Positions 22,936 through 33,782 of a stretch of DNA of 64,000 nt are shown here, piece after piece. Origin of the DNA: Vanrija pseudolonga (lineage: Eukaryota; Basidiomycota; Tremellomycetes; Trichosporonales; Trichosporonaceae). The DNA lies in the NCBI RefSeq assembly GCF_020906515.1, contig NC_085852.1:2418001-2482000 (forward strand). The letters run 5' to 3'. A program made the position numbers and the translations under genes. Numbering within the stretch: the first letter of the stretch is position 1; each line of letters starts with the position of its first letter. The notes under the pieces were generated by a model. It searched no databases. It was not told the origin of the DNA and saw only the letters and a list, made by a program, of their open reading frames with translations.

Positions 22936-23560
22936 CTAGAAGGTACGGTTGAGCTGGGCGGCAAGTTCGTCGTCAATGATAGACGGGACAGCGATGCACG
23001 GCTCCTCAGCGCTCCAAGATGGAAGCACAAGGGTTGGAGAGGGCTCACTTCACCGCATCAGCCAAGAGCAACGTTTTTGACTCACAGAACAGGCTTTCCC
23101 TCAACTGGCATCGAACGGTGCGAGTAGGAGGCCACAACGGGCTTGCCGCCCTCAAAGAAGGGGACACCGTTGAGCTCGTTGGCGGCAGTCTCGAGGTCCT
23201 CGGGCGAACTTACACTTGGTCAGTGGGCGCGTAGCGATGTGTCAAGGAGAATGCAGCAACACACTTGAACTTCACGAACGCGGTAGAGGTGTGCTCGCGC
23301 TTGACCCCCTTGAGCTCGACGCTCAGAACATGCACGCCGAGCGGCTCGAGACGAGCCTGCAGGCGGAGCTGGAACTCGTCCTCGTTCTTCCACGGGCCTA
23401 TGCTGCCCATGAACAGCTCCGGCTTGGCCGTAAGGCCGCGCGTCGGCTTCGCCTTCTTCTCGCTCACAGTGGCCGCGTTGTACACCTCGCGGCTTGTCGA
23501 CGAGCCGGAGGGCGCTGAGCTGGGTGTTGGCTTGGGGAGATGGTGGCGGTCGGCCGGCAT
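22936..23560 (-). CDS. Small RRM-domain RNA-binding protein
   Basis: Predicted 164 aa from exons 23265-23560, 23086-23208 and 22936-23011. After a Pro/Ser/Lys-rich N-terminus comes one RNA-recognition-motif fold: ELFMGSIGPWKNEDEFQLRL (strand 1 and helix 1), VHVLSVELKGV, STAFVKFNSPEDLETAANEL (strand 3 with RNP1-like AFVKF, helix 2) and NGVPFFEGGKPVVASYS. RNP2 (LFMGSI) and RNP1 lack some of the usual aromatics, so binding may be atypical. It ends IIDDELAAQLNRTF. The start at 23560 (MPADRHHLPKP) is preferred; an in-frame Met at 23650 would add a tail with no visible features. It diverges from the BRCT-like gene. Confidence 0.7.
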
Positions 23561-23910
23561 TGTGCAGGTTACTGATGATGTGGGTGGAGTGGCAACAGCA
23601 GCTCTGACATCTATTTCGGACCCCCTCCCAGTTGTTGCATCATATCCCACCCAACCCTGACCACATTAGAGTACGGCCGGCTATTGCCTGCACTTTGAAC
23701 CCAAAGAGAAATCAGGCGCGCAATACTTGGGCCTTATAACCATTACAAGGTGCGTCCGCAACCGGCGGCCACACACACACACACACGCTGTCCCCCGGAT
23801 CGGCGCCTGCACAGTGCCTGCACAAGCATTCACCCACTCGCCATCACCCTACCATTTCTGTCCCTTCCTTCCCCTTTCCTCCCATTCTCTCACCACACAC
23901 ACGGCTCGCA
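23561..23910. other. Bidirectional promoter region
   Basis: 350 bases between divergently transcribed RRM and BRCT-like genes. It contains a CA microsatellite (about 23772-23788) and a pyrimidine-rich leader (CCTTCCTTCCCCTTTCCTCCC) just before the ATG at 23911. Confidence 0.55.
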
Positions 23911-25402
23911 ATGACCCTCCCACCCACCCACCCTCAGCACCCGCCCTCGCAGACGCAGGCACTCGACGACCGTCGTACAGAGCGCACACCCTCCCAAGAC
24001 ACCGAGTACTTTTCCACCGCGTCTTCCCCCGCACCGAACCGCATGGATCGCCCTGGCGCCTACCTGAACGACGCGATTGCAATAGACTCCGACTCTGAGG
24101 ACGAGGGCATCATCTTCACAGGATACTCGGGTCCGCCCGTGCGTCCACCCCCACCTCCTTCCTCCATCTCACCTCCACTGCCCATACACCGACAGCCCCC
24201 AAGCGGCGACAACTGCTATTTCGTCGGTCAACATGGCCCGCTGCGGTTTGCTCTCGACCTGCGATGGAAGGAGCGACTGAGCCACAAGATAGAGGTAAGC
24301 TCCCACACACTGAACGCGTCCTTAACACCCCAGGTCGGCGGTGGCAAGGTCGTGTCGTTGGCCGACGATCCCAATTACTTTGTCGCAGATCTCTCATCGG
24401 CTACCCCTCTCAGTCAACGACGGTTTGGTCGGCTCGCCAAGTGTTCTCGTGTCACAATCGTCAGCGAGGGCTTTGTCTACCTGGCCCATGCGTCGAAAAG
24501 CCTGCCAGATCCGTCGACCTACGCCATTTCCCTAGAGTCACTCTCGACCGCGCCGCTGGTCTCCGCGCCATCTTCCCTCTCCTCTCCATCAAAGTCTCCG
24601 TCGGCACTCGGAAAGAAGGAAGCCCTGAACCGACAGCGAGCAGTCCCGGGTCAACACCACGTTGCCCCGGTCAGCATCCAGTGCGAGGCGCGACTTCATC
24701 TCCCGCCGGTGATGGTGTACCGAATCATGTTCGGGACCATGAGGAACAGTCGGAGGCCGCTTCTCCCATCACTGATGCTCAGGCCTCGCCACCAGCCCAG
24801 CCCATCCCAAAAACTGAAAATGAAAGTGACACGAAGCCGTTGTCCAAGGCAAGTCCCACCCGGGCCACCCTAGATGCAACCGTCAAAGATTCCTCGGACG
24901 ACCCGACGAGCGTCTTTGCCGATACCATCAATGCACCCCGAGCAAGTGCAATCGAATCTGGAGCATCAAACCTCCCAACCCGTGCCGCTCTCCTTGCCAT
25001 GCTCTCGGGTGGCGACGGACCTTCAACAACGCCAACCAAGCCTCCACTGCAAGCTCGGATCCACCTTTACACCCTCGAGCAAATCGAGGCCAAGCTGCGC
25101 AAGCTACGCCATCCCCCAGGCGTACCCCGTCGGCCCTTTCAACAACTCCTGAGCTCTATGTGTTCTCGAGGAGATGAAAGTATTTCTCATCTCCTTGACA
25201 GGTTGCAGAGAGGAGATGTAAGCCTTCCAGACTCGGACCAGGACTGACGCTGCAGGTGCCAAATGCCAAGTACCTCTACTCGAAGCACCGTGCGTGGATT
25301 GCCCAGGAGGTGGAGCGAGTGAAGCTCCTCAGCGAGCGTAAACTATTTCTGGAGCGAAATCAGCGCATATTAGCAAGGAATCGAGAGCGTGGATACACAT
25401 GA
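23911..25402 (+). CDS. BRCT-like protein, possibly Rap1-related; middle of model unresolved
   Basis: First exon 23911-24294, in-frame 39-nt intron, second exon from 24334. After a disordered acidic N-terminus (AIDSDSEDEGIIF) comes a BRCT-like fold: YFVGQHGPLRFALDLRW, RLSHKIEVGGGKVVSLAD, VSEGFVYLAHA. The pattern of a helix followed by GG-x-V and a later aromatic helix resembles the N-terminal BRCT of telomeric Rap1 proteins. Near 24590-24645 the reading frame changes; a 47- or 50-nt intron (24594-24640 or 24643) would restore it but has a weak donor. A Ser/Pro-rich linker follows, then a helical basic C-terminus (YTLEQIEAKLRKLRH; AWIAQEVERVKLLSERK) whose last intron is 25218-25255. The DNA-repair or telomere role is inference. 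Confidence 0.55.
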
Positions 25403-27993
25403 TGGCCAGCCGCTATTAGTAATTACGAATCAAAGTTTCCGCCACACTCATTCCTTAGTCGCGCACCGAACGCGAGAACAGCATGATGCACCATATATAA
25501 TGCAAACCTCTCAATTTTAAGGAACTACTTGCATCACAGAAGTTGGCCGCCCGCACGCATTCTCCCGACTGCGCTCACGAGATGCGAGAGAACAGAAGGA
25601 TTTGCTTGTTGCCAAACACGGCTTCTGGTGAGGACCGTTGCACCCCCCTGCTCTGAACATGTCATTGGGGTTGATATCCTTAAATGCAGAATCCACGTGC
25701 TACTGATTGCTGTGCCAGCTGTGCTGAGGTGCCAACCAACACTTTCGCTTCCCTGCTCCCTCGAGGTCTGTTGTTGGAGGGGAGGTCGTGAAGTGGGGAG
25801 GCATTGTCGCGCGACTGATTTTGACTTTTGCTCCACCCGGTCGCCTCCACTCGTCATCGAGCACTCTGGTTGGCTACGACCCAATGACCTCTTCACGACA
25901 CAAACACGGCCGGCACACTCTCGACGGTCTCCATACTTCTCAAGACATGCATGTTTGCATCCGCGCCGTCCCAGGAGCATGGGCAGTGCACATAGCCTGG
26001 CACGAGCGACAAGAAGACCTAGTGTCTGACCTCGGTGTCGTACAACACTCGCTAGCTGGCCAACTGCTCCCCAGTAGAGCAGCCGGCAGTTGGATCCCCT
26101 AGTAGGTAGAACACGGGCACTCCCTAGAGGCGAAACCCGTGCTCTTCCAACTGAGCTAGCGAGAGTTGTTGACACCAGGGCGGGAGGTTGACTATAGCCT
26201 GAGCGACGGAATCAACGGCTCGCGTGGGCCTGGCTCTCGACCTCACGGCCAGATGGAAGCATTTCGAGCCCTGGGATGATACTGCTAATTACGTATGGTC
26301 CTGGACAGCCTGTATCGAGCTCTGGGGACGTCGAGCAGGCGAGGTTAGGCGCGGGAAGAGGTAGGCCTCCCCCCGAGCCCCGCGTCGGCTCGAGTTGGCT
26401 CGAGTTGGGCCCACGGCTGGGTCGCATCTCAGAGAATCGTTGGCTGGCAGTTTCTCTCGAGTTATAGGTGTGCTCGATGTCTTCTCGCGCTCTGGAATGT
26501 GTCGCGATGGACGGACGCTTCGAATACGCTGGTGAGTTGTTGCGTTGTTACCCTCGCTTACATTGTCCTCGGCGGCGTGTGCTGCCTTGTTGGCATCATC
26601 TACCCCGTCTCTTCAAGAGACTCCTCAACTGCGAGCATTTTGGTGAGTGGTGCTCGTGAAGCATCGGTTGGGTTATCCGGTGGGAGAGGTCAACCCTCGT
26701 CCTCGCGAGGGTGCTTCACCTTCCACTTCCACGCCCTAGAGTTGTCTACTGATCATCTCGGCTCACATCCATCCTCTCCGTCTATCCCATCATTGTTCGT
26801 ACATGCTGGCGCAGGCATCTCTGACGACCCGCAGGTACGCTCTCCCATCCTCCTGTTGAGAACCTACCGGTTGCCGGGTATCTTCCGGCCAACCAGACGA
26901 TGCGAGCCGAGGCTGTGATGTTTGTTTCACTTTGATACTCGCACCAATGTTGACTGCCGCCAGAGTCCCGGTCCTGGCTCGGTGAGTGCTGCCACCAAAA
27001 TACCACACTAGCGTCCTGCCACTGGCATCACCCTCGGCAGATGTACAGCGGTGCTGGTGCAACCGTGCTGGCGTAATGGTGCTCGCTGTCAACCAGTGCA
27101 GACATCCCGCACCACCCCTCAATGCGTTGCACGTCTGCAACAAGCCGAGGCAACCGAGCCGCCACCGCAATACGTCACCCCCGTCGCGTCTCCAATCTAA
27201 TCATTATCGTCCCTCTCAACAGACAGACGTGCCACAGCCTCAAACGCGTCATGCACACACAGCATGCTGCTGATCTGCATCGCAATGATCGACAGCTACG
27301 TCACAATGTCCAAAACGGCGCGTTCCAAGATCACTCCGGCGACGTCACGCATTAAGCATCAACAATTGCGGAGGCTGTGTCGACCTTGGCATAGCATTGT
27401 TTTGATCGGCTAGCTCGTCAAGCACGTTGCGTCGAGGCCTTGGGGCAGCCTGGGTGAGGACCAGAGTCAGAGTTGAACGCCAAGCTTATGTCACTTATTA
27501 GGGTCCATGGTACCATCCCTTATGCGGAAAGCTGGTCACGTTCCTGTGGAGTTAATGACGCCTTGGCTATTGTGCCTACAACGTGCGACGCGACTATTCG
27601 ACTGTCCCTGAGGACAAACCCGATCCGCCTGCCGTTTGTTTGGCTCCTTTGCCTCCTTGCCTGCCGTCGAGGCCCCGCGCTGCGGTGCGTCCAAGCCACG
27701 AGCTGCCAAGCCTTTCGGCCCCCAGTGGCGTCGACGGCACTGCCGACATTGGCAGGCCTCAGTGTGCCGAGCAGCACCCGCCCTGTGTTTCGTCCTGCCC
27801 GCCGACTTGCTGTGCTCACCTCGGCCCACTGGTACGAAAAGAGGGTCGCGACGCGTCAATCCAGCAAGGTGAGAGATGCGTGGGCTGTGCCAAGCCGACC
27901 TCGCCGAGGCAGGCCTTAGCATCGGCCCAAGAAAAGGATAAATAACGAGCAACTGACAACACCCGCTTACCCCACACCCACAACTCACCCACC
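25403..27993. other. About 2.6 kb without a confident gene
   Basis: Includes a TATATAATG element at about 25494, a tRNA-like palindromic stretch (26043-26171, listed separately) and at 26478 an ATG-led 18-codon frame running into a GTGAGT donor, which I could not extend into a gene. Other open frames lack structure. The last 100 bases are the promoter/leader of the next gene. Confidence 0.5.
26105..26165 (-). pseudogene. tRNA-like sequence lacking a normal T arm
   Basis: Read on the minus strand, the 5' half is a good tRNA: a seven-base acceptor strand CTCTCGC, TA, D arm GCTC-AGTTGGAA-GAGC (A-box match) and a perfect anticodon stem ACGGG/CCCGT with a loop long enough to hold an intron (anticodon would be UCG, Arg). 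After it there is no TTCRA T loop and no matching acceptor in place, so it is not a normal tRNA. The acceptor/D part also forms a 10-bp inverted repeat with 26048-26057. Probably a degenerate tRNA or a structured RNA that borrowed tRNA sequence. Confidence 0.35.
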
Positions 27994-29191
27994 ATGGCCC
28001 CCATCACCTCTATCGCCGCTACGTTCGCCCTCCTGGCCACGCTCGCCAACGCCCAGGTCAACCTCGACCCCAAGGGCCCCTCGCTCCGCTTCAACTGGAC
28101 GCTCGCAGTCAACGATGTGCCGGTCGAGCTCACCCCCAGCCCGGTGAACAACGGCTGGATCCAGACGACCAACGGGCCGTTCCCGCACCAGCAAGCCGCG
28201 CCCAAGAACAACAACTACGGCGTCAACTTCAACTTCTGGGGTGAGGGCTTCGAGGTCCTCGGCAGCTCGCCCGACTACTGGAACGCGACCGACCCCGTCG
28301 GCAAGACCAAGCTGTACTCCAACAGCGACACCACCGTCACCGGAGGTCAGGACATCAACGCGCCCACCTCGCCCACAGTCATCACGTCGCACGTGAGCCC
28401 GCGCTTCCAGAAGTCCGACTACACGCTCTCTCTCGGCGAGGGGACGTGGGGCCTCGACGGCGTCGTCGTCCGTACCGGCATGCAGAGCGACGCCCACGAC
28501 CTTGCCTCGGCGCGCACCTTGGTCCAGGAGTTTGTCGTCAACGGCACCGTCAACCCCTTCTTCAACACGAGCGGACGCTGGGAGGTGGACCAGGAGGCCA
28601 ACGGCCTGCCCCTCCGCGCGACGTGCTTCGAGGGTGCCAAGTTCTCCTTCCCCATCCCCAACGGCGCGTCGTACGTCGTCCTCAACGGTACCCGCGACAT
28701 TCAGAGCGTGGACGCCCAGATCCACATCCGCGACGCGGTTGATGGTATCACTAGGGACTACATCGACACCCTTCGCATGCGGTACCAGAACTCGACCACG
28801 GCTCTCCTGTACATGGCCCCTCTGGACCCTACCAAGAGCCTCTTCTTCGACTGGGACTGTGTCACCGGCAACACGCAGGGCACCAACAGTCTCACCAGCA
28901 TCACCTTCTACGCCGCCATCACGTAGGTTCCCGCGTTGCGTCGCGTGTGCAGAGACCCGAGCTGACATCCACAGTAACGCCACTTGGGACGACAAGGTGA
29001 CCACTGCCCCTGGCGCAAGCGGTTCGGCCAGCGGCAGTGCCGGCTCGCACGGCAGCGCCGCCTCGGCTTCGGGATCGGCCAAGCCCACGTCGTCCAGCAA
29101 GCCTAGCGCCGCTGGCTCCAGCATGCCCGCCAACGCAGGCCTCGCCGCTGCCCTGGTTGGTGGTGTCGCCGCCGCCGTCGCTCTTCTCTGA
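27994..29191 (+). CDS. Secreted, GPI-anchored glycoprotein of unknown function
   Basis: Predicted 381 aa from exons 27994-28922 and 28975-29191. MAPITSIAATFALLATLANAQ is a signal peptide. The luminal domain of about 290 residues has many N-glycosylation sites (FNWT, WNAT, VNGTVN, FNTS, LNGT, QNST, TNAT) and a concanavalin-like feel (NNNYGVNFNFWGEGFEVLGS; a Trp/Tyr-rich beta pattern), but I cannot name the family. The second exon is a Ser/Gly/Ala linker followed by NAGLAAALVGGVAAAVALL, a GPI-attachment tail. Typical of basidiomycete surface proteins. The intron neatly separates the folded domain from the anchor region. Confidence 0.8.
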
Positions 29192-29587
29192 GAGAAGTGC
29201 TGGTTGAGTTGAGTTGATGGCCCGTCCGCTTCTTGCTGGGTCTTTGGAATCTTTGGAACAGGTGTGCGTCATACACGAAACGCATATGAATGGGTCCGAG
29301 TCTTGCCGCCTGGAAACAATCTTGCTGCTTGAAGGTCTGATCGGTTGGCATGGTGGTCGATCTACTCACGCCAGGGACAGCTCAGGAAGAGATTGAGTTA
29401 CATGTCCATGGCCGGTCCGCGCAGCGCAGCTGTCCGCATGTGCCCGAGTTCAATAACAGAGTACATGCTCTAGAGGGAGGTACAATGAGCAAGCGACACA
29501 TCTAGCGTGTGCTCAACTCTTCCGTGTGTCCGCGAGCTCCGTCGCGCGACCACACAAGACGGGCGGTGGTCGTTGAGCTCGGCCCTC
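29192..29587. other. Convergent 3' region
   Basis: Shared terminator space of the glycoprotein and ChaC genes, 396 bases. Nothing else seen. Confidence 0.6.
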
Positions 29588-30543
29588 CTATGCCTGTGCA
29601 GCAGCCTCGCGGCTCTTCACGGCGCGGTCCAGCTCGAAGAGGTACGGGTCCTTGACGTGAGGGTAGAGCTGGCGCACGGCCTCGGCAAGGCGGTACAGGT
29701 ATTCCTGAACAGTCAGCTCTTGTCTTGATGGGGAGCGACCGAGCACCGTCGCCGCGTTGGCGCGCAACGTGTCCAGCACGGCACAAGCCAAGACTCACCT
29801 TGTTAGGGCCTGAAGGACCATGGCGCACGTGAATCAGATCCGCAACAACGTCGAGTGGTTCATAGCCGACTGCTCACTGTCAGCCGCTACTCATAGTCGA
29901 GCCTGGGCTTATGATCTCACCGAAGGCCTCGTTGTCCAGGTTGCCGATCCAGATCGTCGACTCGGGCACGGCAATCGCCTCGGTACCGTCCTCGGTGGTG
30001 TGATACACCGGCACATCGTGCGACGTGTAGCCGTTCTTCTCTCTGTACTCTGAGGAGAGACGTCGGCTCCAGCATCAAGAGGTCAGAAGGCATGGAACTC
30101 ACCAAGGTACGCGCGCACCTCCTCCTCCTTGGCCGGGTCTATTCTGTAGGCGACTCCCCAGACAAGGTCCTCGTCGTCGGCGTGCGGATCCTGTGAAGCA
30201 TTAGCACGAGTGTTCTCGGCTGGACGTGTCGCGCGACCCACTCCTTTGGCCAGGCGATGCCAGTCGGCGGCGTTGATGACGGTCACGACGCGGCCGGGGT
30301 TCTCTGGAGTACCGCGGTGGTCGTTTGACGACTGGGCAAAGCGGCGCACCACGCCCTTGACGTATCCAGGCCCTTGTACACGTCAGAAATGGCAAGCTCG
30401 GCGGCAAGTTGTTGGCGGCTTACGTTGCTCCACGGTGTGGGGGCTGGATCGGTCAGCTGGCGGCGTCGGCAGATCAACACTCACGGAGGCTTCCAAATGA
30501 GCGAGCCGTAACCAAAGACCCAGTACTCTTTGCCCACTGTCAT
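29588..30543 (-). CDS. ChaC-type glutathione-specific gamma-glutamylcyclotransferase
   Basis: Predicted 204 aa from seven exons: 30485-30543, 30424-30443, 30242-30372, 30103-30190, 29921-30049, 29799-29869 and 29588-29704. Cytosolic enzyme that cleaves glutathione to 5-oxoproline and Cys-Gly. Visible: FGYGSLIW (substrate-binding loop, residues 10-17), PPPHTVEQRPGYVKG, VVRRFAQSSNDHRGTPENPG, VWGVAYRID, YREKNGYTS (contains the family's catalytic Glu) and GPSGPNKEYLYRLAEAVR. Length matches the ChaC2 type. The second exon is only 20 nt, and a 51-nt in-frame intron (30191-30241) without stops could be missed by software; its removal joins WHRLAKG to DPHADDED. A complete, intact gene. Confidence 0.93.
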
Positions 30544-30947
30544 GACTGAGGGATAAAGGCTGATGTTATAGTGAATGAGTAGAGTCGAGTTGATGAGGTC
30601 AGTGAGATGGGGTGTCGTGGTTCGTGGTGTAATGTGTCGTGATTAGCCAAGTCTCCCACGGTCGAGCCATGGTTGTCGTCGCCCCATCAGTCCCTGTGGT
30701 TCCCTTCCACGTCTAGATTGCGATAAGGACCGAAACATGCTGTTCTCTCACCTACACTCTCCCACATCCACATGCCGGCTTGTAAACACCATCAGACATG
30801 AAGTGTGAGTAGAAATTGAGTCGACTTGAGCTCCTTGTGGCTTCGCCTCGACAAACAACTTCCTACATTTCAATTACAGCATCTGAGCACCGATCAGCGA
30901 TGAGGGCTCACATGTCACTTACCAAACACAAAGAACAAACCCACCCC
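30544..30947. other. Promoter of the ChaC gene and 3' end of the next gene
   Basis: 404 bases between two minus-strand genes. No additional feature recognised. Confidence 0.55.
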
Positions 30948-32838
30948 TCAGAGGCCGTTCATAGCGGTCTCCTCCTCAGTCGCGACGCTGGTGGTTTGCG
31001 CGGAAAGGTGGGCCGCTGGTAGCGGCAGTGACGGTGCACCAGCCCGAGGCTGCGGCTTCTTGCGGAGGTTACTCGTGTTGGACGGCCGCTTCATGAACGA
31101 AGCTTCGGCCGGACGAGCCGGTGGTGCAGTCGAAGAGGGTGGCGCCGAGACACGGAGAGGTGGCATTGCCTGAGTCGGACGGCTCGGGCCAGGAGCTGGA
31201 GGTGCGAGAGAAGCCACGGCCGAGGTCCTTGACATCGACTTGCCGATGACCGGAACTGGCGGCGCGGATGGACTGGCCTCGGCAGGCCTGGTTGCTCCTA
31301 GAACTGGAACAACTGGGGGACGAGCGAGCTCGGTGCGGGTGGCTCCCGCCGGCGCCGGGGCAGGCGGAACCTGGGCGACAACGGGCGGCGCGGCGGTTCG
31401 AGCGAGCGCGACGATGGGCAGCTCGACATTTGCGGCGAGCACGACGACGGGCGGCTCGACGGCTGAGCCGAGCAAGACGACTGGCGGCTCGACGGCTGGG
31501 CCGAGCACGACGACGGACGGCTCGACGGCTGGGCCGAGCAAGACGACGGGCGGCTCGACGGCTGGGCCGAGCAAGACGACAGGCTGGTCGAGCGGGGGTT
31601 GGTACCCGAGGACGGCGGCAAGGCCCTGGGGCGAGAGGCTCTCGTAATGCCCGTCGAGCGTGTCGATGTCGTTGGCAAAAGACACCCCAGTTGACGCGTC
31701 CTCGGTTGCCGCTGAGCCCATCGCAGGTGCCGAGGCGGACGTACTCGCACAGTGGGCGGCGTGGCTGACTGGCGGCGGAAGGTCAGGTGCGAGCATGGGT
31801 GCCGGGACCAAGGGCACAGCCGGCGGCGGCGAGGTCGAGAGCGACAAGCTGATGTTGGGCGCGGCGGCCAGGGGGATGTCGGGCGGCCAAAACTGAACGG
31901 TCGGCGAGGCGAACATGGGCGGTGGAGCAAGTTGGCTGGGCATGCTTGACTTGGGCGCAGCGTAGACCGGCGGAGCGGCGGGCGAGGACTCGACGGGCAT
32001 GGGTGTGGATGATGCGCACGCCGGCATGACGGGCTCTTCGGCGCCCACGTGTGGGTCGACAGCGATCGGCGCGGACGTGGTGCTCGTGCTCGGCCCGTCG
32101 TGGGCATCGTCGTCCATGTCGACTCCATCTTCCTCGTCGTCCACGTCCATGTCGTCGTCGTCCTCGCTCATGATCATGTCCTCGGCAAACGAGAGCGCCG
32201 ACATCGGTCCCAGCACCTCCTCGACATAGGTCGCCCACCCGGCCCTTGGCGTCAGTTTGTTGTGTGAACCTAACCTACTCACTCGCATGCCTCGGCCTGT
32301 TGCTTGTCGGACGCGTACTCCTTGCTGTCATCACGCATGAACCTCTGGGACCATTCGACGTACATCGCCTCGCCAGGACGAAGCATCAGGCCATCCAACC
32401 GGTCAAACGCTTTCTCAGCATCATCTTGGTTTCTAGTATGATTAACAACAGAAACTTCAAGGAGTGTCGCTTGTGTGGGATAGCATTGTGCGGCACTCAC
32501 GTCATGGACAACCTTGCGAACTGGGAACCGTGCGAGGGCTTGCCGAGCAGTTTGACGCGGCAGGGCCCGCACCCGACACCCTTGAGCAGCTTGTCGAGTG
32601 CCTTGTGTAGGGCTCGTTCGCCCCTCCGTTTGGGCCACCAGCCGATGCAGCGGAGAAACAGCTCCGCAAAGAAGAGAGGACGAGGACCGCGCTCGCCGCG
32701 CTGCGCGCGCAACCGTTTCGTCAGTAGACGGAGCCGGGCAGCACCAGCTGCTTTCTTCGCCTCCGCTCGCCGTGCCCTCGCAGCGGCAAGCTCTCTATGC
32801 TCCTGTGATGGGGGCCGATCCTTGGGCTTGGAAGACAT
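30948..32838 (-). CDS. Unknown protein with basic N-terminus and Pro/Val tandem repeats
   Basis: Predicted 594 aa from exons 32501-32838, 32283-32432 and 30948-32244. I do not recognise a domain. The N-terminal 110 residues are very basic (RARRAEAKKAAGAARLRL) and contain a folded-looking stretch FFAELFLRCIGWWPKRRGER; the second exon encodes NQDDAEKAFDRLDGLMLRPG and YVEWSQRFMRDDSKEY. A short helix GWATYVEEVLGPMSALSF leads to an acidic run (SEDDDDMDVDDEEDGVDM), then a long Pro/Ala/Ser-rich tail holding about five 12-residue repeats (VVLLGPAVEPP type). The mix of basic block, acidic block and disordered tail suggests a nuclear or chromatin/RNA-associated protein, but that is inference. Confidence 0.72.
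31440..31590 (-). repeat. 36-bp in-frame coding minisatellite
   Basis: About four to five copies of a 36-nt unit (plus strand CGGCTCGACGGCTGGGCC...) inside the preceding gene, each encoding one VVLLGPAVEPP-like dodecapeptide. Copies differ by one or two substitutions, so recent unequal exchange is likely. Confidence 0.85.
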
Positions 32839-33782
32839 GGGACGTGGTGGGGGAGCGCGTGGGTGACAAGTGGGGGACAAGTATTGGGTAGTTGGTGGAG
32901 TGTTTATTAGGACGAGCTGAACCTGAGAATGACACTCTTACACTGAACACACACCCCACATACACGCACACCTATCCACACACAACATGCACACTGGCGT
33001 CCGCCCTGTCCACCCACCGCCGCGCCTGCACTGCCCCAATGCCACCACCACTCAGAAATAAACCATACGCGCTAACGAGGGCGCAAAACCCAGAGTCCTG
33101 CCAGGCTTCTGACACACAACTGGAACCATGCTGCCTCTACTCAAATGCAAATGTGAGAGAACAGATGCAACGGCACAAGCAGACGACTTGGCTACATCTA
33201 CCGGGTTAGTGACTCGCATCTCTCGTCTTCCATCCGCAGGCTGTCTCTGTGACATGGAGACAGGTGCCTTAGCTGTGTCACCACTGCATTCGCACGTCTG
33301 AACCCTTAGCACCTCTCCACTTGCCGTCGAGCTGCATCTGCACATGCATAGGGTACCGGGGCGCGCCGGGCAGATGCACTGTCAAGCTGCCATCGGGTGA
33401 GGCAGCTTTGGTTCCGGCAGTCAGGTTAAGACGGCTCCCAAAATCCAGAAGTATAAGTGAGGTCCCATGGCGTAGTCCGTCGGGCTAGTGTGGTTCTCGG
33501 GGTAACAGCCGAGGTCCAGTGTTCGATTCCCTCGGGGGTCGTTCACAGCACTGCCATCCTGAAGTCAGCATGAGACGCGCTGTGGCTGCTCACTTATTGC
33601 CAGTCTCTCCATTCGTTTGACCCCCTCGACGGACGTTCAGACTGCATGCTTACGAAATGATGCAATCGTATCTACCCGGTCACTGACTGCATTCCACCCG
33701 AACCACCACCACCACAACTCCCATTGTCCCAACTTCCACCACTGCATTGACACTTTCTTGGCTTTCCTCTATCCTTGCCGCT
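32839..33782. other. Intergenic region with a tRNA-like sequence
   Basis: Promoter of the preceding minus-strand gene plus the 3' flank of the dioxygenase gene. It contains CA-rich tracts (32940-33000) and a tRNA-like stretch at 33461-33540. No coding region recognised. Confidence 0.5.
33461..33540 (+). pseudogene. tRNA-like sequence (degenerate)
   Basis: Starts GGTCCCATGGCGTAG, like many fungal tRNAs, has an anticodon-like hairpin TTCTCGG...CCGAGG with loop GGTAACAG (AAC if used) and a B-box-like GTTCGATTCC. However, the T stem and acceptor stem do not pair. Probably a decayed tRNA gene or chance resemblance; low confidence. Confidence 0.28.

Noticed and set aside
26478-26850. Possible small membrane gene beginning at 26478
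   Set aside because: The first exon and donor look fair, but no consistent downstream exons or family could be found.
27985-29133. 382-codon open frame, minus strand
   Set aside because: Antisense to the secreted glycoprotein, whose signal peptide, sequons and GPI tail are convincing.
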